From JAFGMQ01 sp036733345 (GTDB lineage Bacteria > Desulfobacterota > DSM-4660 > Desulfatiglandales > Desulfatiglandaceae): a stretch of DNA of 45,292 bases. Shown one piece after another: positions 23,102 through 31,887 of this stretch. The DNA lies in assembly GCA_036733345.1 (NCBI GenBank), contig DAINAR010000026.1:1-45292 (forward strand), given 5' to 3'. A model generated the notes under the pieces. It was not told where the DNA came from and did not search any database. It worked only from the letters and a program-made list of their open reading frames with translations. Each line of letters begins with the position of its first letter. The stretch's first letter is position 1. The translations under genes were made by a program, and so were the position numbers.

Positions 23102-24208
23102 TCAGCCCTTCCGAGTCCCTGCTATGAAATCTTCTGTCATGCGGCGCGCTTCTTCATCTGTAAACTGTTGAGGGGGATGCTTCATGAAATAGGCGGAGGG
23201 GCCATATAAAACACCGCCTGTTTTGCGATCAATCGCCAGCTTGCAGCACCTTATGGCGTCAACTACCACACCGCCTGAATTAGGGGAATCCTCTACTGAA
23301 AGGCGAAGCTCCAGATCCATGGGTATATCACCGAAAATGCTCCCTTCCATGCGGATAAAACAGATCTTGTTATCCTTCTGCCATGCTACCCAGTCGCTTG
23401 GTCCGATATGTATATTCTCATTGCTCAGCCTCTCAACACCAAGTTGCGACTGAACCGATTCGGTCTTGGACTCCTTTTTAGAGACCAGCCGGTTTCTATC
23501 AAGCATATTGAGAAAATCAGTATTACCCCCTGTATTTAACTGATATGTCCGGTGCAGTTTAACTCCCCTGTTTCTGAAGAGGTTTGCCAGGACCCTGTGT
23601 ACAATTGTGGCTCCCATCTGTGATTTTATGTCGTCTCCGATGATGGGCAGATTTCTGTCCCTGAAACGCTTTTCCCACTGAGGATCGCTGGCAATAAAAG
23701 CAGGCATGTTATTAACCAGTCCAACGCCAGCTTCCAGTGCGCATTCCGCATAAAACCTCGCTGCTTTCTCAGACCCTACAGGCAGATAATTCAACAACAT
23801 ATCAGCACCTGATTTCTTCAGGATATCAATAACCTGTCCCCTATCTGCCTCTTCGTGGGCGGATAGAACAAAAGTGTGTTTTTCATCATAATTTTTCATA
23901 TGGCCTGCAACGCCGTCCAATACGCACCCCATATCCACCCTTACACCCTTTTTCGAAATATCTCTAAAAATCGGCTTTGTACAGTTGGGGGGACAGAAAA
24001 CGGCCTCTGAAATATCTTTACCGACCTTTCTATTGTCAACATCAAAGGCGGCCACAACTTCGATATCGCCAGGTCTATATCCTCCGATCTCCCAGTGCAT
24101 AAAACCGATAGCTTCATGCTCAGATCTGTTCCTGTAATATTCTATCCCCTGAATCAATGCACTGGCGCAGTTGCCTATACCAACTATTCCAATTTTAATC
24201 ATGTCCAT
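23102..24208 (-). CDS. Inositol-3-phosphate synthase
   Basis: A 368-residue NAD-dependent enzyme of the myo-inositol-1-phosphate synthase family, which turns glucose 6-phosphate into inositol phosphate. Features are the Rossmann start IGIVGIGNCASALIQGIEYY, NYLPVGSEKAARFYA, GDDIKSQMGATIVHRVLANL, LNTGGNTDFLNM, SKKESKTESVQS and GPSDWVAWQKDNK. These match the short archaeal/bacterial form. The start is taken at 24208 (MDMIKIG) because GGAGG lies eight bases before it; an in-frame ATG at 24223 precedes that site. No inositol lipid or transport gene adjoins it, so the product's use (inositol phospholipid or a compatible solute) is open. Confidence 0.93.
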   Translation of the reverse strand: MDMIKIGIVGIGNCASALIQGIEYYRNRSEHEAIGFMHWEIGGYRPGDIEVVAAFDVDNRKVGKDISEAVFCPPNCTKPIFRDISKKGVRVDMGCVLDGVAGHMKNYDEKHTFVLSAHEEADRGQVIDILKKSGADMLLNYLPVGSEKAARFYAECALEAGVGLVNNMPAFIASDPQWEKRFRDRNLPIIGDDIKSQMGATIVHRVLANLFRNRGVKLHRTYQLNTGGNTDFLNMLDRNRLVSKKESKTESVQSQLGVERLSNENIHIGPSDWVAWQKDNKICFIRMEGSIFGDIPMDLELRLSVEDSPNSGGVVVDAIRCCKLAIDRKTGGVLYGPSAYFMKHPPQQFTDEEARRMTEDFIAGTRKG

Positions 24209-24671
24209 AAGTTCTTCCTCCACCGCTGTCTTCTTATGGAACGTTTTTCATTAAGATCTGGTTTGAAAGAAGCATTGACTTATATATGTCGGTTATTAAC
24301 GGGCACGATACGATCTTTTTGTGCACAATTTTACTAGGATTAAATATTTACTGCAAGCATGAATAAACTAAATCGAGACAAGGGGTAATAGTATAAAGGG
24401 TAGAAAAAGCCTCTAACTTAAAAGCTGAGCGTTAATCAACACGCTTCAAAAATGCAAGATCGTTTACACCAAAGTCTTCATAAACGAAATGTAATCCCCC
24501 GAAACGAGGAACAATTGATGCCTTGATATGAAAACAGGGAAATCCGGGACATCTTGATTATTTAAATCCGCTCTTGTATTATGGAATTAATTTCTAACAA
24601 AAAGATCAGACGCTATTTGATGATGTATTGAAATATCTTTAAAAAAACTTAAAACATGGAGGTTGTTTAAG
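24209..24671. other. Intergenic region with a minus-strand coding-like fragment
   Basis: 463 bases between divergent genes. The minus strand has a 42-codon open stretch (24557 down to 24432) without a start codon. It ends VYEDFGVNDLAFLKRVD and looks like the tail of a lost gene, though I cannot assign it. The rest is AT-rich and should contain both promoters; none is clear. Confidence 0.35.
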
Positions 24672-25802
24672 ATGTCTGATAAAAAAGCAGACCTGGCGGG
24701 ACCCGGAATAGGCGATTATAATGAAATTGAAAAAATACTCCCGCATGATTACCAATCCTTCCTGGACCCGAAAGAAACACAGAAGGCAATTACCGCGGTA
24801 AAAGAGTATATTGAGGATAATCTCTGCAGGGAACTCAACCTGATGAGGGTAACAGTTCCCCTGATAGTTGATGTTGAAAGCGGAGTGAATGATTATCTGG
24901 ACCGTGATGGTTCCCGCACTCCTGTTCAGTTTCATATCTCAAACGACAGGGATAAAAATCCAATAGATGCACAGGTAGTTCAGGCTGCAACCAAATGGAA
25001 GAGAGTCGCATTGAAACAGTTTGATATGAAGCCCGGTGAGGGCCTGTACACAGACATGCATGCCGTTCGCAAGGATTATTTCCTGGACCATGACCACAGC
25101 GCCTATGTGGATCAATGGGACTGGGAGCTGGCAATTACTGAAGAACAAAGAAACCTGCATTTTTTAAAGGAGGTAGTGAATAAGCTATGGAAGGTCCTTA
25201 AGGGTGCTGAGTCACATGTTCAGAAACTATTTCCGAAACTGAAATCCGATAAATATCCGGATCTTCCTGAAGAGCTTGTCTTCCTTCATGCAGAAGAAAT
25301 CCTTGAGATGTATCCTGACCTTCCTCGCAAACAGCGTGAAACAGAGCTGGTAAAAAAACACCCTGCTGTTTTTATCTGCGGCATAGGATGGACTCTGAAT
25401 GACGGCTACCCCCACGAACTAAGGGCTCCTGATTACGATGACTGGTTTACTGAGACAAAATCAGAGGAAGGAAGGCCTATGCATGGACTTAATGGGGATA
25501 TTCTTGTATGGAACCCTGTAACAAAACGCCGTCATGAGCTTTCATCCATGGGCATACGAGTCAATGCCAGGACCCTCCCCAAACAACTGGAGATTACAGG
25601 ACAGCTTGATTTTCTGAAATACCCGTACCACCAGGCAATCATTAATAACGATGTTCCGCTCAGCATCGGCGGCGGTATCGGTCAGTCACGCACCTTTATG
25701 CTTCTGTTGAAAAAGGCGCATATTGGTGAAGTCAGCGTAACAGTTTGGCCGAAGGTATTGAAGGATATATGCAGAAAAAAGAACATCCATGTTCTTGAAT
25801 GA
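24672..25802 (+). CDS. asnA: Asparagine synthetase A (aspartate-ammonia ligase)
   Basis: Class II aminoacyl-tRNA-synthetase-like enzyme that makes asparagine from aspartate, ammonia and ATP. Matches include LNLMRVTVPLIVDVESGVND, TDMHAVRKDYFLDHDHSAYV, DQWDWE, LNGDILVWNPVTKRRHELSS, MGIRV and SIGGGIGQSRTFMLLLKKAH. At 376 residues it is about 45 longer than E. coli AsnA (330); the surplus is in the middle (about 165-230), with Lys/Glu-rich helices. ATG 24672 has GGAGG upstream. It stands alone between long intergenic stretches. Confidence 0.93.
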   Translation: MSDKKADLAGPGIGDYNEIEKILPHDYQSFLDPKETQKAITAVKEYIEDNLCRELNLMRVTVPLIVDVESGVNDYLDRDGSRTPVQFHISNDRDKNPIDAQVVQAATKWKRVALKQFDMKPGEGLYTDMHAVRKDYFLDHDHSAYVDQWDWELAITEEQRNLHFLKEVVNKLWKVLKGAESHVQKLFPKLKSDKYPDLPEELVFLHAEEILEMYPDLPRKQRETELVKKHPAVFICGIGWTLNDGYPHELRAPDYDDWFTETKSEEGRPMHGLNGDILVWNPVTKRRHELSSMGIRVNARTLPKQLEITGQLDFLKYPYHQAIINNDVPLSIGGGIGQSRTFMLLLKKAHIGEVSVTVWPKVLKDICRKKNIHVLE

Positions 25803-26087
25803 AAAAACAGGTTTTATCCACTATATTTGTTTATCCGTGCATTTCCATGGATTATTATTGAAGTTATAAAATCATGGATTTTGCAGTAACTTGACAAGTC
25901 TTACAAAAAGGAATAAAAATCTGTATTAATAAGACAATGTTTTTTTGACAGTTTTTCTGTCTTGCCTATTTACTCTAAAAATATATTATTAAAGCCCTTT
26001 TCACAGTTTGGATTTAAGCCCTTGTTCACTAATATCATCAAAAGGTTTCTTTAATCAGAAACTATAAAGGATAGAAACTTTTTGATT
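25803..26087. other. Intergenic stretch after asnA
   Basis: No gene seen. A promoter-like pair TTGACA (25891-25896), 17 bases, TAAAAA (25914-25919) points rightward, but the next gene starts 450 bases on. A short GACAG-CTGTC stem near 25948 has a T-rich loop but no proper U-tail. Confidence 0.35.
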
Positions 26088-26295
26088 TGATGCCATCGTA
26101 AAAAGTCGTCCCTCCGGTGGAAATCGGAGTCCAGATGACACGTAGCTATTTAAAAACACTGGATTCCAACCCCGAACAGGAATCCGGGTCAGGCTGGAGT
26201 TTATCCGCCAATGTTTTTGGCGGGTTTATCCCGCATTTGATTCGGGGTTGGAATGACGAAAAGTGGTACTTTTCGACTTTTTGCGAGTTCATCTG
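26088..26295. repeat. Dispersed palindromic repeat, copy 2 (full-length form)
   Basis: The inner stem is ATTCCAACCCCG (26163-26174) with CGGGGTTGGAAT (26243-26254), perfect over 12 bases. The outer ends also mirror each other imperfectly: GATGCCATCGTAAAAAGTCG on the left, and CGACTTTTTGCGAGTTCATC on the right as its approximate complement. Shared with copy 1 (17919-18056) are GAACAGGAATCCGGG and a CCGCCAAT-TGGCGGGTTTA core, but the core is single here. Looks like a MITE-type element. No coding frame. Confidence 0.85.
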
Positions 26296-26365
26296 AATTG
26301 AACAAAATAATTTTAAATTTTGCGGTTTTTTGAGATTATAACACAAATCATGAGAGGAAATGAAA

Positions 26366-26662
26366 ATGGCAAAACAAAAAATTGATGAAGAAACAAGACA
26401 AAAAGTTTGCACAGCTCATGCAAGCGGTATTCCAATGAGAAAAATTGCCAAGGAATATGGAATAAGTCTCTCAAGCGTGAGCAGAGTGGTAAATGAAAAG
26501 AACCCTCAGAAAATCCAGTCAGCCCCAAAAAAGCCGGCAAAAAAGGCAAAATCCAAAAAAACAGAGAGGCAGAAAAAGATTGAGGAACTTGAAAGGAAAA
26601 TAGCTGAACTTGAAAAGAAGGTCCTCGAAGTTGAAGACAAGAGAAAGGCTTTAAAAAAGTAG
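26366..26662 (+). CDS. Small HTH protein with C-terminal coiled coil
   Basis: A 98-residue protein. Residues 1-47 form a resolvase/transposase-type helix-turn-helix (GIPMRKIAKEYGISLSSVSR, then VVNEK). A Lys/Pro/Ala-rich linker (PKKPAKKAKSKKTERQ) leads to a heptad-rich coiled coil (IEELERKIAELEKKVLEVED). This suggests a dimeric DNA-binding protein, not a transposase fragment, because the coiled coil is well formed and the frame is complete. ATG 26366 fits the GAGAGGAAA ribosome site better than ATG 26360. It directly follows the palindromic repeat. Targets are unknown. Confidence 0.75.
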   Translation: MAKQKIDEETRQKVCTAHASGIPMRKIAKEYGISLSSVSRVVNEKNPQKIQSAPKKPAKKAKSKKTERQKKIEELERKIAELEKKVLEVEDKRKALKK

Positions 26663-26778
26663 CAGGAACCTTAGTCACTTATATAGAATAATCCAGACCG
26701 CTATGCTGTTAAGGGTGAACGCCTTCCCTCTCAAATGTTTTGAAGACAATTTGGATGTTAGCAATTTAAAGTTTTCTG

Positions 26779-27015
26779 TTACCGCCAGTGCCCTTTTGGC
26801 CCATGATGTCCGGGAACCCATACAGCATTAGACCTGGGGTGCTTCAAGTGTTTCCAGTGCCCCGGCACAATGTCGCCTGATGGATTGCGATGCGGTTCAA
26901 TCCAGACGAAATCATGGCCCGGTTTTAGAGGCCTAGTTGCGTAACAGGCAGACAGTATAAAAAAAGGCAACACTAAAAAACAACTAATAATAAATGCCAT
27001 GGTCCTTATCGACAA
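26779..27015 (-). CDS. Small lipoprotein with W-x-P-G-H repeats
   Basis: A 78-residue putative lipoprotein. The hydrophobic signal (AFIISCFLVLPFFIL) ends in a lipobox LSAC, so Cys24 would be lipidated by the Lgt/LspA pathway. The mature part has WIEPHRNPSGDIVPGHW and AVWVPGHHGPKGHWR, resembling YxWGxW/WxPGH-type repeats of small envelope proteins. The start may be TTG 27015, which has AAGGAG six bases upstream, or ATG 27000 with a weaker site. The function is unknown. Confidence 0.7.
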   Translation of the reverse strand: MSIRTMAFIISCFLVLPFFILSACYATRPLKPGHDFVWIEPHRNPSGDIVPGHWKHLKHPRSNAVWVPGHHGPKGHWR

Positions 27016-27180
27016 ACGCTTCTCCTTCCCGTTATTTTAATTTATGAACAACTTTAACAATATTATCCAGAAAAAGCTATAGACACTGTATCAAGCTTCA
27101 AAGGCACCTCGTACACTATCAATCTTATCTATTAACCTCAGAAATCAAATACAGTCAACCCCAAACCTGCCGAGACATTT
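27016..27180. other. Spacer upstream of the lipoprotein gene
   Basis: AT-rich part of a 431-base gap between divergent genes. It contains the lipoprotein ribosome site but no other recognisable signal. The remaining gap holds a repeat element. Confidence 0.4.
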
Positions 27181-27186
27181 AAAATT

Positions 27187-27335
27187 TGTCATTTCGAGGA
27201 GTGTTAACGACGAGAAATCTTAATGCTTCAATTGTGTTAAGATTTCTCCCGGAGTTTATCCCGACGAAAACGGGGCTTGAAATTTTACCAGCCCCTGGCT
27301 GGGACAAACAACGATTGCGCCTGAGGCGCACAAGC
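27187..27335. repeat. Third repeat type: TGTCATTTCGA...GAGAAATCTT element
   Basis: GAGAAATCTT (27212-27221) and AAGATTTCTC (27239-27248) form a perfect ten-base stem behind TGTCATTTCGAGGAG. Further small stems follow (CCAG-GGCTGG near 27290-27301 and TGCGCCTGAGGCGCA at 27315-27329). GGAGTTTATCC at 27251-27261 also occurs in the palindromic repeat at 26196-26206. TGTCATTTCGA/GAGAAATCT repeats are widespread intergenic elements. An 81-codon frame across it is not a credible gene. Confidence 0.55.
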
Positions 27336-27446
27336 GTTTTGCAAAGGTCTCGCCATCCTGGATCGAGTTGGCCACAGGATATTGTTAGTGAGAAAGTATT
27401 TAAGGTACTTGCTGCCCTGAAAAAAGTATGATAATTAAATTTTATT

Positions 27447-28349
27447 ATGGCAGTATCAGAAAGTTCGCAGAAGACATTAAAAAAAGCATCAACGGTAATA
27501 CTTGCACGACAAAACAATGGTGAGCTTCAGATCTATCTTCTCAAGCGAAGCTCCAGAAGCGTATTTATGCCGGGGATGTATGTATTTCCGGGCGGCAATG
27601 TATCGCTTGAAGACCACAATCCTGCCTTGCTTGAGGCTCATTCTCCCGTTAATCCGGAGACTGTATGCAGATTAACAGGAAATGAACTTGCATTTGAAAT
27701 AATCTTCCCTTTCGCCATCGCGGCCATACGCGAGACATTTGAAGAAGCCGGCGTCTTGATTTCTTCTTCAAATGAAGGAAACGATGGGTACCCTGCTGAA
27801 ATCCGCCATAAACGTATTAGCCATCAACTTGAAAAAGAATGGCTGCAAGACCTTATAATCTCAAGGGGATTGATTCTTCATCTAGTCAAACTTTCAAGAT
27901 GGTCGCACTGGATCACACCTGAACTCATGCCCCGCAGATACGATACCCGCTTTTTTGTTGCAGCTTTGCCCGATGGTCAGGAGTGTACTCCTGACAACAG
28001 GGAGACAACTCACGGGATCTGGATTACACCAAAAGAGGGTCTTTCAGGAAACCTTAACAGGGAGATTCCCTTAAGTCCCCCGACTTTGGTTACATTGCAT
28101 GAACTCCTGCAATTTCAAACTCTGAATGATCTTGAGAGGCAAATCGAAAGCCGGCAATGGGGAAATCCGCTGGTTCCCCGTTTGATACCCTCACCCGATG
28201 GAGGAATAATAATAGAGCCCTGGGACCCAATGCGATATCAGGAAATTGAAATTGATTTCAAAAACATGGAAAACAAAATATTGCCTGTAGGAGAGCCATT
28301 TTCCAGGATATGGAATTGTAAGGGTGTATGGTTGCCTGTTGAGATATAA
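27447..28349 (+). CDS. Nudix hydrolase (NUDT19-like)
   Basis: A 300-residue Nudix-fold hydrolase. STVILARQNNGELQIYLLKR begins the fold, MYVFPGGNVSLED precedes an insertion, and AIRETFEEAGVLI supplies the RExxEE core of the Nudix box with the metal-binding glutamates. The long insertion between the GG and the RE part, and the downstream HWITPELMPRRYDTRFFVA, fit the NUDT19/NUDT7-like group, some of which cleave CoA or acyl-CoA. The C-terminal 90 residues are an extension. No good ribosome site precedes ATG 27447. A CoA-related substrate would suit this acyl-CoA-rich neighbourhood but is unproven. Confidence 0.85.
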   Translation: MAVSESSQKTLKKASTVILARQNNGELQIYLLKRSSRSVFMPGMYVFPGGNVSLEDHNPALLEAHSPVNPETVCRLTGNELAFEIIFPFAIAAIRETFEEAGVLISSSNEGNDGYPAEIRHKRISHQLEKEWLQDLIISRGLILHLVKLSRWSHWITPELMPRRYDTRFFVAALPDGQECTPDNRETTHGIWITPKEGLSGNLNREIPLSPPTLVTLHELLQFQTLNDLERQIESRQWGNPLVPRLIPSPDGGIIIEPWDPMRYQEIEIDFKNMENKILPVGEPFSRIWNCKGVWLPVEI

Positions 28350-28384
28350 TGGCCGGAATCTGAGTCTTTAAGAAGCACTTAAAT

Positions 28385-28485
28385 AATGAACTACCCCACC
28401 GCAGAGCAGCGGGGTATCTTAAAAAATATTGAACGCACCAAGGGGCGGGGAATCAAACTCTCGTCCGCCTCTGGCGGATTGAAGA
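28385..28485 (+). repeat. REP-like two-hairpin element
   Basis: Hairpin A is AATGAACTACCCC (28385-28397) with right arm GGGGTA (28411-28416), matching the hairpin fused to the RAYT gene at 1391-1424. Hairpin B is TCCGCC-TCT-GGCGGA (28464-28478) within CTCTCGTCCGCC and GGCGGATTGAAGA; the same flanks recur, inverted, at 45241-45292. The two hairpins probably form one mobile unit of a REP/BIME kind. The 28350-28590 gap has nothing else. Confidence 0.65.
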
Positions 28486-28590
28486 CATAGAAGTTGTATA
28501 AATCCAGATTCTACCAGTATGGTTCTCAATTCGGACTAAAAATACCCTATCAAGCTTATTTATTCCAGGCCATAAAGGATCAAAAAACCA

Positions 28591-29706
28591 TTAACATACG
28601 TGATCTTTCCATACACAAGAAAGTCCGGGCCCATCAATCGCATTTTTCAGGCAAAGGTTGTCAGACAGGCATGCCGAACTGGCTCTGAACCCGGATTTCC
28701 AGCGCAAAATAAGACGGGGTTCACGTATCAAAGGCCGGCACAATGAAATATAATCAGTTATTCCTTCCTCGACCAGGCTTTCAGCTGCCTGATACGATCT
28801 GATACCTCCGACCAGCATCAGTGGAATATCAATCTCCTTTTTATATCTTATTGCAGCATCCTTATAATATGGTTCATCATCGGATCCAATCCGGCCTTTT
28901 CTGAAAGCGCGATATTTACCCGAATAAGGAGTGCCGCCACTCAACTCAATGGAATCCACACCGTTTTTTTCGAGCATGGCAGCGATATAAACCATTTCTT
29001 TCTGTGAAAGACCTCCATCAACAAAATCCTCGGAATTAATCTTTATCAAAAGTGGATATTCAACTCCAACCGAATCCCTTATGCATTCCACTACTTCCAT
29101 AACGATCCGTGCCCTGTTTTCTGTGCAGCCGCCATATTCGTCGTTTCTTTTATTGTAATAAGGAGAAAGAAACTGGCTTAAAAGATACCCGTGAGCAGCA
29201 TGGATCTGAACCCCGTCAAAACCGGCCTTCTTTGCTCTGCTTGCTCCTTCTCCGAAAATCTCTATTATTTCATTGATTTCTTTTAGAGACAGTTCCCGGC
29301 AAATAAGCCCCTTTTCATCCTCCATTTTTGATGGCCCGGCAGCTTCGACCCCTGTCAATTCGTACGGAGCATGACAGCCCGCATGAGCGAGCTGCAGGAC
29401 AACCCGGCTGCCGGCCTTATGCACGGAGTCGACCATTCTGCTCAGGCCCGGAATATGTTTTTCACCGTATATACCCAACTGCCCTGGACCTGCCTGACCG
29501 TTTTTAACCACATAGGCATGACCGGTTATCAACAGCCCAACTTCACCATAAGCAAGCTCAACCATCAAATCAATAAGCCTTTGTGTACATGACCCGTCAT
29601 CCTCAGCCATAGCTTCCCATGTAGCTGAACGCACAAACCGGTTTTTAAGGATCATGCCATTAATCGATGTCTCCTCAAAAAGCCCGGTTTTTTTCTTTTC
29701 AGTCAT
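28591..29706 (-). CDS. NADH:flavin oxidoreductase (Old Yellow Enzyme family)
   Basis: An FMN-dependent TIM-barrel enzyme of 371 residues. Key segments are LFEETSINGMILKNRFVRSA, VVLQLAHAGCHAP, the active-site motif GFDGVQIHAAHGYLLSQFLS, YYNKRNDEYGG, and the phosphate-binding LMLVGGIRSYQAAESLVEEG. A C-terminal Cys-rich tail (CLSDNLCLKNA) follows but lacks the full CxxCxxxC cluster set and the FAD domain of long 2,4-dienoyl-CoA reductases, so this is the short form. ATG 29706 has AAGGAG upstream; the frame extends to 29799 without a site. The substrate is probably an enone or enoate and is not predictable. Confidence 0.9.
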   Translation of the reverse strand: MTEKKKTGLFEETSINGMILKNRFVRSATWEAMAEDDGSCTQRLIDLMVELAYGEVGLLITGHAYVVKNGQAGPGQLGIYGEKHIPGLSRMVDSVHKAGSRVVLQLAHAGCHAPYELTGVEAAGPSKMEDEKGLICRELSLKEINEIIEIFGEGASRAKKAGFDGVQIHAAHGYLLSQFLSPYYNKRNDEYGGCTENRARIVMEVVECIRDSVGVEYPLLIKINSEDFVDGGLSQKEMVYIAAMLEKNGVDSIELSGGTPYSGKYRAFRKGRIGSDDEPYYKDAAIRYKKEIDIPLMLVGGIRSYQAAESLVEEGITDYISLCRPLIREPRLILRWKSGFRASSACLSDNLCLKNAIDGPGLSCVWKDHVC

Positions 29707-29894
29707 TAACTTTTCTCCTTTTCGTATAATCATATATTTATTAATATTTACGAAAAATGTCAATTCAGCTGACTTCCATATTTTTATTGGTATCTGCATG
29801 CAATAAAATAACCTGTTCTTTGTTGTGCCTTAAACCGCATAGTGATATACTTTATAATTTATCCAACTCTGTATAAGCGTTTAACATTTTTTGA

Positions 29895-30845
29895 TTGTTT
29901 GATCTTGAGATTTTATCATTGAAGAGATATCGGGACTTTAATCATTATCTGAAAGATATATTCGGGGAGCGCGTTCAAAAGATTCCTCTGGATGCAGGGC
30001 TGAACTGTCCCAATCGTGACGGAACCATTTCCAGTGAGGGCTGTATATTCTGTGACGGCCGGGGTTCGGGAACAGGAGCCCTCATTAATAAAGGGCTTTC
30101 TATTGATGAGCAAATTGCCAATGCTAAAAAATTCCTGAAAAAACGTTACAAGGCTAAAAAATTCATAGCCTATTTTCAATCCTTTTCCAACACATATGCC
30201 CCTGTTTCACGCCTCAAAACACTTTATGATCAGGCATTGTTACATGATGATGTGGTGGGTCTCTCCATTGCCACAAGGCCTGATTGCGTGAATGAAGACA
30301 TATTCAAACTGTTAAATTCCTATAGAAATAACCGTCTTGTCTGGATTGAATTCGGTCTCCAGTCAGCCCACGACAAGACCCTCGCGCTGATCAATCGCGG
30401 ACATGATGCTGCATGTTTCAGTCAAAGTGTACTGGCGGCCCACGCACACGAATTAAAAGTTTGTGCTCATGTCATTCTCGGCCTGCCCGGTGAAACCCGG
30501 GAAATGATAATGCAAACAGCACGTTTTGTATCAGAGCTGCCGGTACAGGGAATAAAGATTCATCTGCTTTATGTTGTAAAAGGGACCCGCCTCGCCTGTC
30601 TTTACAATAAAGGCGAATTTGACTGCCTCGATCAAAATACCTATGTGGAGCTTGTAACAGAATTTCTGGAACTTCTTCCCCCTGATATGGTTATCCAGAG
30701 ACTGACAGGCGATCCTGTTAAATCAGAACTCCTGGCACCCTCATGGGCAAGAGATAAGGCAAAAACTCTCATAATGATAAATGAAATGCTGGAAAAGAAA
30801 AGCAGCTGGCAGGGTAAACTTTACAACAAACAGAAGGCTCAGTAA
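29895..30845 (+). CDS. TIGR01212-family radical SAM protein (YhcC-like)
   Basis: A 316-residue radical SAM protein. The cluster motif is the spaced form C-x9-C-x2-C (CPNRDGTISSEGCIFC), typical of the TIGR01212/YhcC group, preceded by KIPLDAGLN. SIATRPDCV, WIEFGLQSAHDKTL and HVILGLPGETREMIM are conserved strands of the barrel, and the C-terminus has the MVIQRLTGD motif. Elp3-like and tRNA-modification roles have been suggested for relatives, but the function here is unassigned. Only TTG starts are available: 29895 or 29919, the latter closer to where the family usually begins (KRYRDFNHYLK). Confidence 0.9.
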   Translation: MFDLEILSLKRYRDFNHYLKDIFGERVQKIPLDAGLNCPNRDGTISSEGCIFCDGRGSGTGALINKGLSIDEQIANAKKFLKKRYKAKKFIAYFQSFSNTYAPVSRLKTLYDQALLHDDVVGLSIATRPDCVNEDIFKLLNSYRNNRLVWIEFGLQSAHDKTLALINRGHDAACFSQSVLAAHAHELKVCAHVILGLPGETREMIMQTARFVSELPVQGIKIHLLYVVKGTRLACLYNKGEFDCLDQNTYVELVTEFLELLPPDMVIQRLTGDPVKSELLAPSWARDKAKTLIMINEMLEKKSSWQGKLYNKQKAQ

Positions 30846-30917
30846 AAAAATGATTCAGATTAAACCAAATTCCATTAAATCCTGTCCCTGAGGGATGCTG
30901 ATTATATTGCAAAGCCG

Positions 30918-31862
30918 CTATACTTTGATTTCTTTCAGGAATCCTCGCAGGCTCTCAATATCCTGAATATTGTAAATGCCTACCTGATTTTCAGAAGGGA
31001 GTATTTTCTTCAATAATCCTGTCAGGACCTTTCCGGGACCGACCTCAACAAAACAGTCAACGCCGTCCTCTATCATCTTTTGCATGATATCATACCACCT
31101 TACAGGAGTAACAAGCTGTTCCGCCATAATATCTTTTATCTTTTCAGGATCATTTTCTTCTTCAGCTGTAGCATTAAAAAGTACGGAAGACTCAGGCCTT
31201 TTAAAGGTAACCTGCTCCATGAATTGCCTGAATTCACCTACTGCGCGCTGCATTAATCCGGAATGCCATGCACCGCTGACCTTGAGAGGAACAGCCTTTC
31301 CCTTCCTTTCTTTTACAAGCTGAAGAGCACGAGATACAGCCGCATTTTCGCCTGTAATCACGATCTGTTCGGCGGTATTATGATTTGCAACAGCGAGTGT
31401 GTCTTTTTCCCTTGCAATGGTCACAATATCCCTGACTGAATCTATATCCATTCCTATCACGGCTGCCATAGATCCGGGATTTCGAACGGCTTCCCTGTGC
31501 ATCAATTCCCCTCTCTTTTGTACGAGGCGCAGGGCATCATAAGTGCTGAGCACCCCGCCTGAAACAAGCGCTCCATATTCGCCAAGACTGTGCCCTGAGG
31601 AAATTGTCGGAAAAACATCCGACTCATTAATTGCGGCAAGACACGCCAGACTGACCGAGGTAACAGCAGGCTGAAGATTTACGGTTAAAGTCAGTTCGTT
31701 CATGGGCCCTTCAAAGCAGAGTTCTGATATGGGCCTCTGACAAATCTCATCAACCTGTTGGAATATTTTTTTGATATTCTGTGATTCACTTGCCAGATCT
31801 TTGCCCATGCCCACAAATTGTGAACCCTGGCCCGGGAACAAAAACCCTGTCTTTTTATGCAT
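30918..31862 (-). CDS. fabD: Malonyl-CoA:ACP transacylase
   Basis: A 314-residue transacylase that loads malonate onto acyl carrier protein for fatty-acid synthesis. FLFPGQGSQFVGMG opens the protein, the nucleophile serine lies in GHSLGEYGALV, NPGSMAAVIGM and the catalytic His in SGAWHSGLM follow, and VEVGPGKVLTGLLKKI closes it. It is the last gene of a four-gene minus-strand operon, 25 bases after the preceding gene, with GGAGA before ATG. No other fab genes are in view, so the operon partners are unusual for fabD. Confidence 0.96.
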   Translation of the reverse strand: MHKKTGFLFPGQGSQFVGMGKDLASESQNIKKIFQQVDEICQRPISELCFEGPMNELTLTVNLQPAVTSVSLACLAAINESDVFPTISSGHSLGEYGALVSGGVLSTYDALRLVQKRGELMHREAVRNPGSMAAVIGMDIDSVRDIVTIAREKDTLAVANHNTAEQIVITGENAAVSRALQLVKERKGKAVPLKVSGAWHSGLMQRAVGEFRQFMEQVTFKRPESSVLFNATAEEENDPEKIKDIMAEQLVTPVRWYDIMQKMIEDGVDCFVEVGPGKVLTGLLKKILPSENQVGIYNIQDIESLRGFLKEIKV

Positions 31863-31887
31863 AATGCAATATCTCCGGCCTGTAAAT

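Noticed and set aside
27186..27431. 81-codon plus-strand frame before the Nudix gene
   Set aside because: Most of it is made of repeat palindromes. The tail looks somewhat protein-like but has no family match or credible start.
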